From: Micromussa lordhowensis | Taxonomy: Eukaryota > Cnidaria > Anthozoa > Scleractinia > Lobophylliidae | DNA: 64,000 nt | Direction: 5' to 3' | Assembly (NCBI GenBank): GCA_964020085.1 | Contig: OZ026608.1 | Location: forward strand, 21,361,812 to 21,425,811 | Part shown: positions 37,411 to 49,310 of the stretch, piece by piece | Position numbering within the stretch: position 1 is the first letter of the stretch | Layout: each line of letters starts with the position of its first letter | Notes under the pieces: generated by a model | Databases searched by the model: none | Told to the model about the DNA's origin: nothing | The model's input: the letters and a program-made list of their open reading frames with translations, nothing else | Program-made: the position numbers and the translations under genes

Positions 37411-40100
37411 CAGAACATTTTGCTGCAAACCGCGCCTCTTAAAGTGCTCGTGAAGCTGAGCTATGTCAAATTTGCCATGGGGACCGGCAGCGCGCGTTTT
37501 CTAAAATTCTGCAAAGTTGGGACCAGGGGAAACTACTGCAAAAAGAAGGCCAGAAAAAACACCCTGGCGCCAATGCCATCATGTCCTAACTACGATTTCC
37601 TTGAAGTGCCAACCTAGCAGAACATTTTGCTGCAAATTGCGCCTCTTAAAGTGCCCGTGAAGCCGAGCTATGTCAAATTTGCCAAGGGGACCCCCAGCGC
37701 GCGTTTTCTGAAATTCTGCAAAGTTGGGACCAGGGGAAACTACTGCAAAAAGAAGGCCAGAAAAAACACCCTGGCGCCAATGCCATCATGTCCTAACTAA
37801 AATTTCCTTGAAGTGCCAACCTAGCGGAACATTTTGCTGCAAACCGCGCCTCTTAAAGTGCCCGTGAAGCCGAGCTATGTCAAATTTGCCAAGGGGACCC
37901 CCAGCGCGCGTTTTCTGAATTTCTGCAAAGGTTGGACCAGGGGAAACTACTGCAAAAAGAAGGCCAAAAAAAACACCCTGGCGCCAATGCCATCATGTCC
38001 TAACTAGGATTTCCTTGAAGTGCCAACCTAGCAGAACATTTTGCTGCAAACCGCGCCTCTTAAAGTGCCCGTGAAGCCGAGCTATGTCAAATTTGCCAAG
38101 GGGACCCCCAGCGCGCGTTTTCTGAAATTCTGCAAAGTTGGGACCAGGGGAAACTACTGCAAAAAGAAGGCCAGAAAAAAACACCCTTGCGCCAATGCCA
38201 TCATGTCCTAACTACGATTTCCTTGAAGTGCCAACCTAGCAGAACATTTTGCTGCAAACCGCGCCTCTTAAAGTGCCCGTGAAGCCGAGCTATGTCAAAT
38301 TTGCCAAGGGGACCCCCAGCGCGCGTTTTCTGAAATTCTGCAATGTTGGGACCAGGGGAAACTACTGCAAAAAGAAGGCCAGAAAAAACACCCTGGCGCC
38401 AATGCCATCATGTCCTAACTAGGATTTCCTTGAAGTGCCAACCTAGCAGAACATTTTGCTGCAAACCGCGCCTCTTAAAGTGCCCGTGAAGCCGAGCTAT
38501 GTCAAATTTGCCAAGGGGACCCCCAGCGCGCGTTTTCTCAAATTCTGCAAAGTTGGGACCAGGGGAAACTACTGCAAAAAGAAGGCCAGAAAAAACACCC
38601 TGGCGCCAATGCCATCATGTCCTAACTAGAATTTCCTTCAAGTGCCAACGTAGCAGAACATTTTGCTGCAAACCGCGCCTCTTAAAGTGCCCGTGAAGCC
38701 GAGCTATGTCAAATTTGCCAAGGGGACCCCCAGCGTGCGTTTTCTGAAATTCTGCAAAGTTGGGACCAGGGGAAACTACTGCAAAAAGAGGCCAGAAAAA
38801 ACACCCTGGCGCCAATGCCATCATGTCCTAACTAGGATTTCCTTGAAGTGCCAACCTAGCAGAACATTTTGCTGCAAACCGCGCCTCTTAAAGTGCCCGT
38901 GAAGCCGAGCTATGTCAAATTTGCCAAGGGGACCCCCAGCGCGCGTTTTCTTAAATTCTGCAAAGTTGGGACCAGGGGAAACTACTGCAAAAAGAAGGCA
39001 AGAAAAAACACCCTGGCGCCAATGCCATCATGTCCTAACTAAGATTTCCTTGAACTGCTAGCCAAGCAGAACATTTTGCTGCAAACAGCGCCTCTTAAAG
39101 TGCCCGTTAAGCCGAGCTATGTCAAATTTGCCAAGGGGACCCCCAGCGCGCGTTTTCTGAAATTCTGCAAAGTTGGGACCAGGGGAAACTACTGCAAAAA
39201 GAAGGCCAGAAAAAACACCCTGGCGCCAATGCCATCATGTCCTAACTAGGATTTCCTTGAAGTGCCGACCTAGCAGAACATTTTGCTGCAAACCGCGCCT
39301 CTTAAAGTGCCCGTGAAGCCGAGCTATGTCAAATTTGCCAAGGGGACCCCCAGCGCGCGTTTTCTGAAATTCTGCAAAGTTAAGACCAGGGGAAACTACT
39401 GCAAAAAGAAGGCCAGAAAAAACACCCTGGCGCCAATGCCATCATGTCCTAACTAAGATTTCCTTCAAGTGCCAACCTAGCGGAACATTTTGCTGCAAAC
39501 CGCGCCTCTTAAAGTGCCCGTGAAGCCGAGCTATGTCAAATTTGCCAAGGGGACCCCCAGCGCGCGTTTTCTGAATTTCTGCAAAGGTTGGACCAGGGGA
39601 AACTACTGCAAAAAGAAGGCCAGAAAAAACACCCTGGCGCCAATGCCATCATGTCCTAACTAGGAATTCCTTGAAGTGCCAACCTAGCAGAACATTTTGC
39701 TGCAAACCGCGCCTCTTAAAGTGCCCGTGAAGCCGAGCTATGTCAAATTTGCCAAGGGGACCGGCAGCGCGCGTTTTCTGAAATTCTGCAAAGTTGGGAC
39801 CAGGGGAAACTACTGCAAAAAGAAGGCCAAAAAAAACACCCTGGCGCCAATGCCATCATGTCCTAACTAGGATTTCCTTGAAGTGCCAACCAAGCAAAAC
39901 ATTTTGCTGCAAATCGCGCCTCTTAAAGTGCCCGTGAAGCCGAGCTATGTCAAATTTGCCAAGAGGACCCCCAGCGCGCGTTTTCTGAAATTCTGCAAAG
40001 TTGGGACCAGTGGAAACTACTGCAAAAAGAAGGCCAGAAAAAACACCCTGGCGCCAATGCCATCATGTCCTAACTAGGAATTCCTTGAAGTGCCAACCTA
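37200..40100 (+). repeat. Mosaic zone with the most diverged units
   Basis: Several units here differ at many sites. The unit at 37420-37617 has GTGCTCGTGAAGCTGAG, GCCATGGGGACCGGCAGCG and CTAAAATTC. The neighbouring unit (37208 on) has CTGAATTTCTGC with AAAGGTTGGACC and GGGAAATCTAC. The linked pair GAATTTC plus AGGTTGG also occurs at about 37916, 39572, 44332 and 48263, always together. GGACCGGCAGCG recurs at 39759. A marker pair, ACCCTTGCGCC and CTGCAATGTTGGG (38184, 38341), recurs at 40460 and 40617, 11 units later. Confidence 0.8.
38410..39450 (+). repeat. 5-unit block, copy 1 of 3
   Basis: Ordered markers: AGCGTGCG with a one-base deletion giving AAAAAGAGGCC (38788), TTTTCTTAAATTC with GGCAAG, GAACTGCTAGCCAAGCAG with CAAACAGCGCC and CCCGTTAAGCC, GTGCCGACC, and AAAGTTAAGACC (39378). 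The same order occurs at about 41100-42140 and 45240-46280, at spacings of 13 and 20 units, each minus the single deleted base. Confidence 0.87.
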
Positions 40101-41100
40101 GCAGAACATTTTGCTGCAAACCGCGCCTCTTAAAGTGCCCGTGAAGCCGAGCTATGTCAAATTTGCCAAGGGGACCCCCAGCGCGCGTTTTCTGAAATTC
40201 TGCTAAGTTGGGACCAGGGGAAACTACTGCAAAAAGAAGGCCAAAAAAAACACCCTGGCGCCAATGCCATCATGTCCTAACTAGGATTTCCTTAAAGTGC
40301 CAACCTAGCAGAACATTTTGCTGCAAACCGCGCCTCTTAAAGTGCCCGTGAAGCCGAGCTATGTCAAATTTGCCAAGGGGACCCCCAGCGCGCGTTTTCT
40401 GAAATTCTGCAAAGTTGGGACCAGGGGAAACTACTGCAAAAAGAAGGCCAGAAAAAACACCCTTGCGCCAATGCCATCATGTCCTAACTAGGATTTCCTT
40501 GAAGTGCCAACCTAGCAGAACGTTTTGCTGCAAACCGCGCCTCTTAAAGTGCCCGTGAAGCCGAGCTATGTCAAATTTGCCAAGGGGACCCCCAGCGCGC
40601 GTTTTCTGAAATTCTGCAATGTTGGGACCAGGGGAAACTACTGCAAAAAGAAGGCCAGAAAAAACACCCTGGCGCCAATGCCATCATGTCCTAACTAGGA
40701 TTTCCTTAAAGTGCCAACCTAGCAGAACATTTTGCTGCAAACCGCGCCTCTTAAAGTGCCCGTGAAGCCGAGCTATGTCAAATTTGCCAAGGGGACCCCC
40801 AGCGCGCGTTTTCTGAAATTCTGCAAAGTTGGGACCAGGGGAAACTACTGCAAAAAGAAGGCCAGAAAAAACACCCTGGCGCCAATGCCATCATGTGCTA
40901 ACTAGGATTTCCTTAAAGTGCCAACCTAGCAGAACATTTTGCTGCAAACCGCGCCTCTTAAAGTGCCCGTGAAGCCGAGCTATGTCAAATTTGCCAAGGG
41001 GACCCCCAGCGCGCGTTTTCTGAAATTCTGCAAAGTTGGGACCAGGGGAAACTACTGCAAAAAGAAGGCCAGAAAAAACACCCTGGCGCCAATGCCATCA
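40100..41100 (+). repeat. Mostly canonical satellite units
   Basis: Five near-consensus units. The only strong signal is the 11-unit link of the CCCTTGCGCC and CAATGTTGGG pair to 38.18-38.35 kb. A private CTGCTAAGTTGGG lies at 40201. Confidence 0.7.
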
Positions 41101-42450
41101 TGTCCTAACTAGGATTTCCTTGAAGTGCCAACCTAGCAGAACATTTTGCTGCAAACCGCGCCTCTTAAAGTGCCCGTGAAGCCGAGCTATGTCAAATTTG
41201 CCAAGGGGACCCCCAGCGCGCGTTTTCTGAAATTCTGCAAAGTTGGGACCAGGGGAAACTACTGCAAAAAGAAGGCCAGAAAAAACACCCTGGCGCCAAT
41301 GCCATCATGTCCTAACTAGGATTTCCTTCAAGTGCCAACCTAGCAGAACATTTTGCTGCAAACCGCGCCTCTTAAAGTGCCCGTGAAGCCGAGCTATGTC
41401 AAATTTGCCAAGGGGACCCCCAGCGTGCGTTTTCTGAAATTCTGCAAAGTTGGGACCAGGGGAAACTACTGCAAAAAGAGGCCAGAAAAAACACCCTGGC
41501 GCCAATGCCATCATGTCCTAACTACAATTTCCTTAAAGTGCCACCCTAGCAGAACATTTTGCTGCAAACCGCGCCTCTTAAAGTGCCCGTGAAGCCGAGC
41601 TATGTCAAATTTGCCAAGGGGACCCCCAGCGCGCGTTTTCTTAAATTCTGCAAAGTTGGGACCAGGGGAAACTACTGCAAAACGAAGGCAAGAAAAAACA
41701 CCCTGGCGCCAATGCCATCATGTCCTAACTAAGATTTCCTACAACTGCTAACCAAGCAGAACATTTTGCTGCAAACAGCGCCTCTTAAAGTGCCCGTTAA
41801 GCCGAGCTATGTCAAATTTGCCAAGGGGACCCCCAGCGCGCGTTTTCTGAAATTCTGCAAAGTTGGGACCAGGGGAAACTACTGCAAAAAGAAGGCCAGA
41901 AAAAACACCCTGGCGCCAATGCCATAATGTCCTAACTAAAATTTCCTTGAAGTGCCGACCTAGCAGAACATTTTGCTGCAAACCGCGCCTCTTAAAGTGC
42001 CCGTGAAGCCGAGCTATGTCAAATTTGCCAAGGGGACCCCCAGCGCGCGTTTTCTGAAATTCTGCAAAGTTAAGTCCAGGGGAAACTGCTGCAAAAAGAA
42101 GGCCAGAAAAAACACCCTGGCGCCAATGCCATCATGTCCTAACTAAAATTTCCTTGAAGTGCCAACCTAGCAGAACATTTTGCTGCAAATCGCGCCTCTT
42201 AAAGTGCCCGTGAAGCCGAGCTATGTCAAATTTGCCAAGGGGACCCCCAGCGCGCGTTTTCTGAAATTCTGCAAAGTTGGGACCAGGGGAAACTACTGCA
42301 AAAAGAAGGCCAGAAAAAAAACCCTGGCGCCAATGCCATCATGTCCTAACTAACATTTCCTTAAAGTGCCAACCTAGCAGAACATTTTGCTGCAAGCCGC
42401 GCTTCTTAAAGTGCCCGTGAAGCCGAGCTATGTCAAATTTGCCAAGGGGA
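41100..42450 (+). repeat. Block copy 2 of 3, extended
   Basis: Repeats the marker order of 38410-39450, including the A deletion at 41478, and continues with CAAATCGCGCC and a CTAACATTTCC unit with CTGCAAGCCGCGCTTC. That extension is shared with the copy at 45.24-46.59 kb (spacing 4139 bp, 20 units minus one base), so copies 2 and 3 are the closer relatives. Confidence 0.87.
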
Positions 42451-42479
42451 CCCCCAGCGCGCGTTTTCTGAAATTCTGC

Positions 42480-42960
42480 AAAGTTGGGACCAGGGGAAAC
42501 TACTGCAAAAAGAAGGCCAGAGAAAACATCCTGGCGCCAATGCCATCATGTCCTAACTAGGATTTCCTTCAAGTGCCAACCTAGCAGAACATTTTTCTGC
42601 AAACCGCGCCTCTTAAAGTGCCCGTGAAGCCGAGCTATGTCAAATTTGCCAAAGGGACCCCCAGCGCGCGTTTTCTGAAATTCTGCAAAGTTGGGACCAG
42701 AGGAAACTACTGCAAAAGGAAGGCCAGAAAAAACACCCTGGCGCCAATGCCATCATGTCCTAACTAGGATTTCGTTGAAGTGCCAACCTAGCAGAATATT
42801 TTGCTGGAAACCGCGCCTCTTAAAATGCCCGTGAAGCCGAGCTATGTCAAATTTGCCAAGGGGACCCCCAGCGCGCGTTTTCTGAAATTCTGCAAAGTTG
42901 GGACCAGGGGAAACTACTGCAAAAAGAAGGCCAGAAAAAAAACCCTGGCGCCAATGCCAT
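42480..42960 (+). repeat. Inserted satellite segment related to 1.31-1.65 kb
   Basis: Flanked on both sides by units with CTAACATTTCC and CTGCAAGCCGCGCTTC (about 42350 and 42970, three units apart). In between are units with GAGAAAACATCC, CCTTCAAG, CATTTTTCTGC, GACCAGAGGAAAC, AAAAGGAAGG, TTTCGTTGAAG, AATATT and CTTAAAATGCCC, in that order. The same series occurs at 1311-1630, 41.2 kb (199 units) away, and I did not find it elsewhere. Small differences (GCTGG for GCTGC at 42804, CCAAAGGG at 42650) show that it is not an exact copy. Confidence 0.85.
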
Positions 42961-42966
42961 CATGTC

Positions 42967-44960
42967 CTAACTAACATTTCCTTAAAGTGCCAACCTAGCA
43001 GAACATTTTGCTGCAAGCCGCGCTTCTTAAAGTGCCCGTGAAGCCGAGCTATGTCAAATTTGCCAAGGGGACCCCCAGCGCGCGTTTTCTGAAATTCTGC
43101 AAAGTTGGGACCAGGGGAAACTACTGCAAAAAGAAGGCCAGAAAAAACACCCTGGCGCCACTGCCATCATGTCCTAACTAGAATTTTCTTGAAGTGCCAA
43201 CCTAGCAGAACATTTTGCTGCAAACCGCGCCTCTTAAAGTGCCCGTGAAGCCGAGCTATGTCAAATTTGCCAAGGGGACCCCCAGCGCGCGTTTTCTGAA
43301 ATTCTGCAAAGTTGGGACCAGGGGAAACTACTGCAAAAAGAAGGCCAGAAAAAACACCCTGGCGCCAATGCCATCATACCGTAACTAAAATTTCCTTCAA
43401 GTGCCAACCTAGCAGAACATTTTGCTGCAAACCGCGCCTCTTAAAGTGCCCGTGAAGCCGAGCTATGTCAAATTTGCCAAGGGGACCCCCAGCGCGCGTT
43501 TTCTGAAATTCTGCAAAGTTGGGACCAGGGGAAACTACTGCAAAAAGAAGGCAAGAAAAAACACCCTGGCGCCAATGCCATCATGTCCTAACTAAGATTT
43601 CCTTAAAGTGCCAACCTAGCAGAACATTTTTCTGCAAACCGCGCCTTTTAAAGTGCCCGTGAAGCCGAGCTATGTCAAATTTGCCAAGGGGACCCCCAGC
43701 GTGCGTTTTCTGAAATTCTGCAAAGTTGGGACCAGGGGAAACTACTGCAAAAAGAAGGCCAGAAAAAACACCCTGGCGCCAATGCCATCATGTCCTGACT
43801 AAAATTTCCTTGAAGTGCCCACCTAGCAGAACATTTTGCTGCAAACCGCGCCTCTTAAAGTGCCCGTGAAGCCGAGCTATGTCAAATTTGCCAAGGGGAC
43901 CCCCAGCGCGCGTTTTCTGAAATTCTGCAAAGTTGGGACCAGGGGAAACTACTGCAAAAAGAAAGCCAGGAAAAGCACCCTGGCGCCAATGCCATCATGT
44001 CCTAACTAGGATTTCTTTGAAGTGCCAACCTAGCAAAACATTTTGCTGCAAATCGCGCCTCTTAAAGTGCCCGTGAAGCCGAGCTATGTCAAATTTGCCA
44101 AGGGGACCCCCAGCGCGCGTTTTCTGAAATTCTGCAAAGTTGGGACCAGGGGAAACTACTGCAAAAAGAAGGCCAGAAAAAACACCCTGGCGCCAATGCC
44201 ATCATGTTCTAACTAGGATTTCGTCAAAGTGCCAACCTAGCAGAACATTTTGCTGCAAACCGCGCCTCTTAAAGTGCCCGTGAAGCCGAGCTATGTCAAA
44301 TTTGCCAAGGGGACCCCCAGCGCGCGTTTTCTGAATTTCTGCAAAGGTTGGACCAGGGGAAACTACTGCAAAAAGAAGGCCAGAAAAAACACCCTGGCGC
44401 CAATGCCATCATGTCCTAACTAGAATTTCCTAGAAGTGCCAACCTAGCAGAACATTTTGCTGCAAACCGCGCCTCTTAAAATGCCCGTGAAGCGGAGCTA
44501 TGTCAAATTTGCCAAAGGGACCCCCAGCGCGCGTTTTCTGAAATTCTGCAAAGTTGGGACCAGGGGAAACTACTGCAAAAAGAAGGCCAGGAAAAACACC
44601 CTGGCGCCAATGCCATCATGTCCTAACTAGGATTTCCTTGAAGTGCCAACCTAGCAGAACATTTTGCTGCAAACCGCGCCTCTTAAAGTGCCCGTGAAGC
44701 CGAGCTATGTCAAATTTGCCAAGGGGACCCCCAGCGCGCGTTTTCTTAAATTCTGCAAAGTTGGGACCAAGGGAAACTACTGCAAAAAGAAGGCCAGAAA
44801 AAACACCCTGGCGCCAATGCCATCATGTCCTAACTCAAATTTCCTTAAAGTGCCAACCTAGCAGAACATTTTGCTGCAAACCGCGCCTCTTAAAGTGCCC
44901 GTGAAGCCGAGCTATGTCAAATTTGCCAAGGGGACCCCCAGCGCGCGTTTTCTGAAATTC
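42967..44960 (+). repeat. Long duplicated block, first copy
   Basis: Matches about 46693-49310. Shared markers: GCCACTGCC, CATCATACCGTAAC (43371/47302, 19 units minus two bases), CGCCTTTTAAAG with AGCGTGCG, GTGCCCACC, GGAAAAGCACC, CTAGGATTTCTTTG with CAAATCGCG, GAATTTC plus AGGTTGG (44332/48263), CTTAAAATGCCCGTGAAGCGGAG (44478/48409), and GACCAAGGGAAAC with CTAACTCAAATTTCC. Confidence 0.88.
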
Positions 44961-45239
44961 TGCAAAGTTGGGACCAGGGGAAACTACTGCAAAAAGAAGG
45001 CAAAAAAAAACACCCTGGCGCCAATGCCATCATGTCCTAACTAAGATTTCCTTAAACTGCTAACCAAGCAGAACATTTTGCTGCAAACTGCGCCTCTTAA
45101 AGTGCCCGTTAAGCCGAGCTATGTCAAATTTGCCAAGGGGACCCCCAGCGCGCGTTTTCTGAAATTCTGCAAAGTTGGGACCAGGGGAAACTACTGCAAA
45201 AAGAAGGCCAGAAAAAACACCCTGGCGCCAATGCCATCA

Positions 45240-46590
45240 TGTCCTAACTAGAATTTCCTTGAAGTGCCAACCTAGCAGAACATTTTGCTGCAAACCGCGC
45301 CTCTTAAAGCGCCCGTGAAGCCGAGCTATGAAAAATTTGCCAAGGGGACCCCCAGCGCGCGTTTTCTGAAATTCTGCAAAGTTGGGACCAGGGGAAACTA
45401 CTGCAAAAAGAAGGCCAGAAAAAACACCCTGGCGCCAATGCCATCATGTCCTAACTAGGATTTCCTTCAAGTGCCAACCTAGCAGAACATTTTGCTGCAA
45501 ACCGCGCCTCTTAAAGTGCCCGTGAAGCCGAGCTATGTCAAATTTGCCAAGGGGACCCCCAGCGTGCGTTTTCTGAAATTCTGCAAAGTTGGGACCAGGG
45601 GAAACTACTGCAAAAAGAGGCCAGAAAAAACACCCTGGCGCCAATGCCATCATGTCCTAACTAGGATTTCCTTGAAGTGCCAACCTAGCAGAACATTTTG
45701 CTGCAAACCGCGCCTCTTAAAGTGCCCGTGAAGCCGAGCTATGTCAAATTTGCCAAGGGGACCCCCAGCGCGCGTTTTCTTAAATTCTGCAAAGTTGGGA
45801 CCAGGGGAAACTACTGCAAAACGAAGGCAAGAAAAAACACCCTGGCGCCAATGCCATCATGTCCTAACTAAGATTTCCTAGAACTGCTAACCAAGCAGAA
45901 CATTTTGCTGCAAACAGCGCCTCTTAAAGTGCCCGTTAAGCCGAGCTATGTCAAATTTGCCAAGGGGACCCCCAGCGCGCGTTTTCTGAAATTCTGCAAA
46001 GTTGGGACCAGGGGAAACTACTGCAAAAAGAAGGCCAGAAAAAACACCCTGGCGCCAATGCCATCATGTCCTAACTAAAATTTCCTTGAAGTGCCGACCT
46101 AGCAGAACATTTTGCTGCAAACCGCGCCTCTTAAAGTGCCCGTGAAGCCGAGCTATGTCAAATTTGCCAAGGGGACCCCCAGCGCGCGTTTTCTGAAATT
46201 CTGCAAAGTTAAGACCAGGGGAAACTGCTGCAAAAAGAAGGCCAGAAAAAACACCCTGGCGCCAATGCCATCATGTCCTAACTAGAATTTCCTTGAAGTG
46301 CCAACCTAGCAGAACATTTTGCTGCAAATCGCGCCTCTTAAAGTGCCCGTGAAGCCGAGCTATGTCAAATTTGCCAAGGGGACCCCCAGCGCGCGTTTTC
46401 TGAAATTCTGCAAAGTTGGGACCAGGGGAAACTACGGAAAAAAAAGGCCAGAAAAAAAACCCTGGCGCCAATGCCATCATGTCCTAACTAACATTTCCTT
46501 AAAGTGCCAACCTAGCAAAACATTTTGCTGCAAGCCGCGCTTCTTAAAGTGCCCGTGAAGCCGAGCTATGTCAAATTTGCCAAGGGGACC
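45240..46590 (+). repeat. Block copy 3 of 3, extended
   Basis: Carries the AAAAAGAGGCC deletion (45617), GGCAAG, CAAACAGCGCC with CCCGTTAAGCC, GTGCCGACC, AAAGTTAAGACC and the CAAGCCGCGCTTC extension. The unit at 46319 also has a private lesion, CTACGG followed by eight A, one base short. Confidence 0.87.
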
Positions 46591-46692
46591 CCCAGCGCGC
46601 GTTTTCTGAAATTCTGCAAAGTTGGGACCAGGGGAAACTACTGCAAAAAGAAGGCCAGAAAAAACACCCTGGCGCCAATGCCATCATGTCCT

Positions 46693-49310
46693 AACTAACA
46701 TTTCCTTAAAGTGCCAACCTAGCAGAACATTTTGCTGCAAGCCGCGCTTCTTAAAGTGCCCGTGAAGCCGAGCTATGTCAAATTTGCCAAGGGGACCCCC
46801 AGCGCGCGTTTTCTGAAATTCTGCAAAGTTGGGACCAGGGGAAACTACTGCAAAAAGAAGGCCAGAAAAAACACCCTGGCGCCACTGCCATCATGTCCTA
46901 ACTACAATTTTCTTGAAGTGCCAACCTAGGAGAACATTTTGCTGCAAACCGCACCTCTTAAAGTGCCCGTGAAGCCGAGCTATGTCAAATTTGCCAAGGG
47001 GACCCCCAGCGCGCGTTTTCTGAAATTCTGCAAAGTTGGGACCAGGGGAAACTACTGCAAAAAGAAGGCCAGAAAAAACACCCTGGCGCCAATGGCATCA
47101 TGTCCTAACTAGAATTTCCTTAAAGTGCTAACCTAGCAGAACATTTTGCTGCAAACCGCGCCTCTTAAAGTGCCCGTGAAGCCGAGCTATGTCAAATTTG
47201 CCAAGGGGACCCCCAGCGCGCGTTTTCTGAAATTCTGCAAAGTTGGGACCAGGGGAAACTACTGCAAAAAGAAGGCCAGAAAAAACACCCTGGCGCCAAT
47301 GCCATCATACCGTAACTAAAATTTCCTTCAAGTGCCAACCTAGCAGAACATTTTGCTGCAAACCGCGCCTCTTAAAGTGCCCGTGAAGCCGAGCTATGTC
47401 AAATTTGCCAAGGGGACCCCCAGCGCGCGTTTTCTGAAATTCTGCAAAGTTGGGACCAGGGGAAACTACTGCAAAAAGAAGGCAAGAAAAAACACCCTGG
47501 CGCCAATGCCATCATGTCCTAACTAGGATTTCCTTAAAGTGCCAACCTAGCAGAACATTTTTCTGCAAACCGCGCCTTTTAAAGTGCCCGTGAAGCCGAG
47601 CTATGTCAAATTTGCCAAGGGGACCCCCAGCGTGCGTTTTCTGAAATTCTGCAAAGTTGGGACCAGGGGAAACTACTGCAAAAAGAAGGCCAGAAAAAAC
47701 ACCCTGGCGCCAATGCCATCATGTCCTAACTAAAATTTCGTTGAAGTGCCCACCTAGCAGAACATTTTGCTGCAAACCGCGCCTCTTAAAGTGCCCGTGA
47801 AGCCGAGCTATGTCAAATTTGCCAAGGGGACCCCCAGCGCGCGTTTTCTGAAATTCTGCAAAGTTGGGACCAGGGGAAACTACTGCAAAAAGAAGGCCAG
47901 GAAAAGCACCCTGGCGCCAATGCCATCATGTCCTAACTAGGATTTCTTTGAAGTGCCAACCTAGCAAAACATTTTGCTGCAAATCGCGCCTCTTAAAGTG
48001 CCCGTGAAGCCGAGCTATGTCAAATTTGCCAAGGGGACCCCCAGCGCGCGTTTTCTGAAATTCTGCAAAGTTGGGACCAGGGGAAACTACTGCAAAAAGA
48101 AGGCCAGAAAAAACACCCTGGCGCCAATGCCATCATGTTCTAACTAGGATTTCCTCAAAGTGCCAACCTAGCAGAACATTTTGCTGCAAACCGCGCCTCT
48201 TAAAGTGCCCGTGAAGCCGAGCTATGTCAAATTTGCCAAGGGGACCCCCAGCGCGCGTTTTCTGAATTTCTGCAAAGGTTGGACCAGGGGAAACTACTGC
48301 AAAAAGAAGGCCAGAAAAAACACCCTGGCGCCAATGCCATCATGTCCTAACTAAGATTTCCTAGAAGTGCCAACCTAGCAGAACATTTTGCTGCAAACCG
48401 CGCCTCTTAAAATGCCCGTGAAGCGGAGCTATGTCAAATTTGCCAAAGGGACCCCCAGCGCGCGTTTTCTGAAATTCTGCAAAGTTGGGACCAGGGGAAA
48501 CTACTGCAAAAAGAAGGCCAGAAAAAACACCCTGGCGCCAACGCCATCATGTCCTAACTAGGATTTCCTTGAAGTGCCAACCTAGCAGAACATTTTGCTG
48601 CAAACCGCGCCTCTTAAAGTGCCCGTGATGCCGAGCTATGTCAAATTTGCCAAGGGGACCCCCAGCGCGCGTTTTCTGAAATTCTGCAAAGTTGGGACCA
48701 GGGGAAACTACTGCAAAAAGAAGGCCAGAAAAAAACACCCTGACGCCAATGCCATTATGTCCTAACTAGGATTTCCTTGAAGTGCCAACCTAGCAGAACA
48801 TTTTGCTGCAAACCGCGCCTCTTAAAGTGCCCGTGAAGCCGAGCTATGTCAAATTTGCCAAGGGGACCCCCAGCGCGCGTTTTCTTAAATTCTGCAAAGT
48901 TGGGACCAGGGGAAACTACTGCAAAAAGAAGGCCGGAAAAAACACCCTGGCGCCAATGCCATCATGTCCTAACATGAATTTCCTTGAAGTGCCAACCTAG
49001 CAGAACATTTTGCTGCAAACCGCGCCTCTTAAAGTGCCCGTGAAGCCGAGCTATGTCAAATTTGCCAAGGGGACCCCCAGCGCGCGTTTTCTGAAATTCT
49101 GCAAAGTTGGGACCAAGGGAAACTACTGCAAAAAGAAGGCCAGAAAAAACACCCTGGCGCCAATGCCATCATGTCCTAACTCAAATTTCCTTAAAGTGCC
49201 AACCTAGCAGAACATTTTGCTGCAAACCGCGCCTCTTAAAGTGCCCGTGAAGCCGAGCTATGTCAAATTTGCCAAGGGGACCCCCAGCGCGCGTTTTCTG
49301 AAATTCTGCA
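46693..49310 (+). repeat. Long duplicated block, second copy with extra units
   Basis: Same marker order as 42967-44960. It has one extra unit near 47107 (GTGCTAACC, spacing 18 to 19 units) and about two extra units at about 48550-48970 (GTGATGCCGAG and a seven-A run at 48730; then CTAACATGAATTTCC), which move the spacing to 21 units at GACCAAGGG (44768/49114). The copies have therefore gained or lost whole units since duplication. Confidence 0.86.

Noticed and set aside
37208..37620. Array boundary or foreign insertion in the diverged zone
   Set aside because: Phase and length stay at 207 bp through these units; they are diverged satellite copies, not other DNA.
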